DNA from: Arachis hypogaea
Lineage: Eukaryota > Streptophyta > Magnoliopsida > Fabales > Fabaceae
Length of the DNA: 64,000 nucleotides
Direction of reading: 5' to 3'
Assembly (NCBI RefSeq): GCF_003086295.3
Contig: NC_092051.1
Span: forward strand, 14,314,810 to 14,378,809
Shown piece after piece: positions 61,641-64,000 of the stretch (position 1 is its first letter; each line of letters starts with the position of its first letter). Made by a program: the position numbers and the translations under genes. The notes under the pieces were generated by a model, which saw only the letters and a program-made list of their open reading frames with translations, searched no databases and was not told the origin of the DNA.

Positions 61641-61650
61641 TTTAATTAAA

Positions 61651-62015
61651 TTGGCACAAGTTTTATGAAAAAAATGTACACATTAGTCATAATTTTTTTT
61701 TACTTCTACAGTATATAAATTTTTTTATATATAATACAGAAATTTATTAATATAGTACAAAAATTTTATATATAATACAAAAATTTATATATATATACAA
61801 ATTTATTGATATAGTATAAAAATTTTTACACATAATATATAAATATTTGTATATAGCATATAAATTTTTGCTACGAATATATTTTGTTAGTTAGGTGAGT
61901 CAATATTTTAGATATATAGTCTTCCAAAAATTTCTGTACTATACACAAAAAAATTATGTGTTATACATTAAGATTTTTGTATTGTACACTAAAATTTATG
62001 TGATGTACATATTCT
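61651..62015. repeat. AT-rich degenerate short repeats between the two MULEs
   Basis: From about 61725 to 62005, words of the form ATATAGTACAAAAATTTATA recur at irregular 25-35 base spacing, including TATAATACAAAAATTTATAT and ATAGTATAAAAATTTTTACA. No gene is present. Confidence 0.65.
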
Positions 62016-62377
62016 GAGTAAATTCCCAAAATGGTCTTCTAGATTGGGCCCGTGCACCAATGTTGCCCCTTAGTTTCCAATTGTTCTAAATGTACCCTCA
62101 AGTTTGAGTTCCGTGCAAAATACATGTCCTTTTACCCAATTCCGGCATGACTCAGCAGTCGGAGCACTGACCTGGCGGTGCCACCTCCACGTAAGACGTC
62201 CAAAATGGCCAGCTGATGTGGAATACGTTCAAAATTCCCCAATTTAGTCCTTGGCACCAATCATAAACCCTAACGTAGTTCTTCCTTCTTCCTTTATAAA
62301 TCTCTTCGCTATCCTGCTATAGCGCTTCTGTTTCTACTTATTCTTGCTCTGATTCTTCTTCTTCCTTCTCTTCCACC

Positions 62378-62873
62378 ATGAGTGACAGTCACGTTTCAGG
62401 AAGGTCGAATCGCTCCTCTGCCACCAGAAATAGGAAAAGAAACAATGTGCATAGCCGGCATTCACCAGTTCCAGAGTGGTGCGGTTGTGGGTGTAAGCCT
62501 GTCCTTCGGTGGTCAGGGACGGAGATGCATCCTAATAAGCCGTTCTTCGGTGTCCAAATTATAATGAGTCCACTAACTATCTAAAATTTCAAGCGTTGGT
62601 TATTTGAGGTGGTTGTTTGCTAAGGTTGATGTATATTTGCAGACTAGTAGAAAGAATAGGTGTGGATTATTTGTCTGGGCAGATTCTGTACAAGATGAGG
62701 TGCTGGTGAAATCTGATGAAGAAGATGAGCATGGTGAGATGAAGATGAACATTGCTTGGAATGTGGGTAAACTGAAAGCAGATGTAAAAAATATAAAAGT
62801 GATGGTCCAAGTACTTGGTTTAGAGGTTTTCGTATTATTTGTGTTTGTGTTAGTGTTGCTGTTGAATGTTTGA
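62378..62873 (+). pseudogene. GRF zinc-finger/membrane protein, second MULE, one-base frameshift
   Basis: The first part reads MSDSHVSGRSNRSSATRNRK, then PEWCGCGCKPVLRWSGTEMH and NKPFFG. There one base is missing near 62550, because the expected FFGCPNYN is encoded in the next frame (TGTCCAAATTATAAT). An intron ends at AG 62641. Exon 2 reads RKNRCGLFVWADSV, an acidic linker (SDEEDEHGE), a helix (NVGKLKADVKNIKVMVQVLG) and a hydrophobic C-terminus (VFVLFVFVLVLLLNV). The order is the same as in the gene at 56111: basic Ser-rich start, GRF finger split by an intron, coiled-coil-like helix, tail anchor. The donor site is unclear, so the exact break could be placed differently. Confidence 0.7.
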
Positions 62874-63321
62874 TTAGACTCAGAACTGCACACAGAACCA
62901 TGATGTTAATGTAATCCATTTTATAAACATTGTAATTAATATAAGATTGGTTTTGATGCATTGAATGATTGTGCTCTTTGGTAGGTTGTTTCTATGCTTT
63001 TGTTATTGTAAACGTAATTGAACACCCAATTATCTCATAGATAAGCAACAATAATGAAAGCTAACATAAAGCATCATTCATAACTGATTGATAATAACAT
63101 TAGTTCATATAAGGTTCTGCAATAATGCAGTGATGACAATAACAATAAAAAAGATACCGAGCATTGTTTCAGCTATTTTCCAGCAACCTAATTAGCATTA
63201 AAAAGTTACAGAGGTGTCTATGAATCACCATGAGCAAAATAAAAACAAAGAAAAGATTGTCATAATTGTTTCACAAAAAAACATAGACTTTCAGAGTGAC
63301 AACCTAAAGCTATGGACATAA

Positions 63322-63790
63322 TCACTTCTTTCTTGGCAGTTTGAATCCTGGGGTGGGCACATGCTTGAGGAAGTTGGCCAACCATGTTGCAGTTGCATCA
63401 CTAGCTCCCTACATTAGATTCAATGATGCAGAGCCTGTTGGAGGAGGTGACCTTCTTCTAAGTGGCAATTTTGCAGGTCTTGTTGGTGTCTTCCTCTTAA
63501 GTGGATGCTCCTGTAGTACAAACAATAAGTAACAATAAATAGTCCTAGAAAATAAGTAACATGAAACATTATGGTACAATAAGTAACAATAAACAGTCCT
63601 ACAATAAGTAACATGAAACATTATAGTACAATACCTTTTGGAAATATTCTGCTTCAGAGTATGAGGGCTGAGATAGATCAATCTCAGCCTGTTGGACATC
63701 CACTTCCACAAGAGGGGCAGGATCAGTTGTAGCAGCAGTAACAGTAGCAGACGCTGTTGCAGTTGCAGAGGCACTTGCAATGTGAGTTGC
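63322..63790 (-). pseudogene. C-terminal exons of the second MULE's transposase
   Basis: On the - strand one exon (from about 63790 to 63635) has an Ala/Thr-rich run (ASATATASATVTAATT), then DVQQAEIDLSQPSYSEAEYF. An intron with GT/AG ends follows, then the last exon, 63510-63322, with KRKTPTRPAKLPLRRRSPPP, GASDATATWLANFLKHVPTP and GFKLPRKK before TGA. The last exon aligns with the end of the transposase at 57116 (NPLQGASAGTTTRFGQFIPT). A TAG at 63409-63411 sits exactly where that copy has CAG (Gln), so this copy too has a nonsense codon. The catalytic region lies outside the window or is lost. Confidence 0.65.
63523..63632. repeat. 54-bp tandem duplication in a transposase intron
   Basis: CAATAAGTAACAATAAATAG ... 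ACATGAAACATTATGGTA (from 63523) is repeated from 63577 with a few changes. It lies within the intron between the last two exons of the second MULE's transposase. Confidence 0.88.
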
Positions 63791-63814
63791 ATTAGAATAC
63801 ACTAGTATTGTGAC

Positions 63815-63905
63815 CCATAATAACCCCCGCATTGTGTTTTAATTTCCTCCCCATAATAGCCCCTCACATTGTGTTTTCAGCACCATAATAGTCCCTAACT
63901 TATGT
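63815..63905. repeat. Three diverged short repeats, possible transposon terminus
   Basis: CCATAATAACCCCCGCATTG, CCATAATAGCCCCTCACATT and CCATAATAGTCCCTAACTTA start at 63815, 63851 and 63883. The change in sequence style at about 63800 suggests a new element begins here inside the second MULE, but the window ends too soon to tell. Confidence 0.5.
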
Positions 63906-64000
63906 TATCGTGCAACTAAACAAGTCCTTGTCACGTATCAGTAGCAGGTTACATAATACAGTGCATCCAATGTAATAAGAATAGAAATCAAAGGCATAAA

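Larger units (their letters stand above)
62016..64000. mobile_element. Second GRF-carrying MULE, right part outside the window
   Basis: From 62016 the sequence starts GAGTAAATTCCCAAAATGGT, like the terminus of a MULE, and continues with TIR-like text (GCCCGTGCACCAATGTTGCC, GACTCAGCAGTCGG, CACGTAAGACGTCC) to about 62260. A + strand GRF gene remnant (62378) and, converging on it, the C-terminal exons of a MURA-type transposase (-, 63322 onward) repeat the layout of the element at 55752. The right TIR and TSD lie beyond 64000, so the limits are provisional. Confidence 0.72.

Noticed and set aside
55715..61668. Short frames in the MULE TIRs (55715-55928 and 61477-61668) that encode matching peptides
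   Set aside because: They are mirror copies produced by the inverted repeats themselves and have no independent gene features.
1..64000. tRNA, rRNA, CRISPR array or LTR retrotransposon
   Set aside because: I looked for tRNA box-like cloverleaf text, ribosomal sequence, regularly spaced repeats with unique spacers, and gag/protease/integrase motifs or paired LTRs. None was convincing.

Overview
The window looks like a plant nuclear genome, most likely a legume and plausibly Arachis (peanut). That guess rests on the AT-rich spacers, the style of the transposon termini and the look of the gene fragments; no database was searched. Only one ordinary host gene is convincing: a three-exon R2R3-MYB transcription factor at 52220-53574 (+), of the MYB61/MYB50/MYB86 type. 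Almost everything else that can be recognised is transposable-element DNA, and many elements can be bounded to the base by terminal inverted repeats (TIRs) and target-site duplications (TSDs).

Layout. 1-3890: a LINE, + strand, cut by the window edge and broken by one nonsense codon. 3.9-29 kb: AT-rich spacer carrying several small Mutator-like (MULE) and hAT MITEs, a decayed GRF zinc-finger gene (7158-7735), a Pack-MULE holding a piece of a receptor-like kinase gene (10465-12324), and a FAR1-like remnant among tandem duplications (17.8-19.8 kb). 29365-36627: a complete hAT element with 8-bp TSD, whose transposase exon was split by a second hAT element (30995-34162, also with perfect 8-bp TSD) carrying an uninterrupted 789-aa transposase. 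36.9-40.6 kb: further nests, including a second Pack-MULE that captured the N-terminal part of a DUF630/DUF632 (NRG2-like) gene, inside an old hAT MITE. 42.0-47.0 kb: a heavily decayed LINE on the - strand. 47-52 kb: AT-rich spacer, then the MYB gene. 55752-61640: a complete 5.9-kb MULE with about 221-bp TIRs and a perfect 10-bp TSD. 62016-end: a second, related MULE cut by the window edge.

The most interesting system is the MULE at 55752-61640. It carries two convergent genes. A MURA-type transposase (- strand, four exons, all phase 0, three nonsense codons) starts near the right TIR. A small uninterrupted gene (+ strand, two exons, 168 aa) starts near the left TIR and encodes a GRF-type zinc finger followed by a C-terminal transmembrane segment. 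The neighbouring MULE at 62016 repeats this arrangement, and a third GRF-plus-membrane-segment remnant lies at 7158-7735. The layout recalls the convergent mudrA/mudrB pair of maize MuDR, with a GRF/membrane protein in the place of mudrB.

The premature stops seen across unrelated elements are TGA where W is expected, or TAA/TAG, as expected from C-to-T decay of methylated DNA. Coordinates of exons, TIRs and TSDs were read by eye. Family assignments come from recognising motifs and need confirmation by search.
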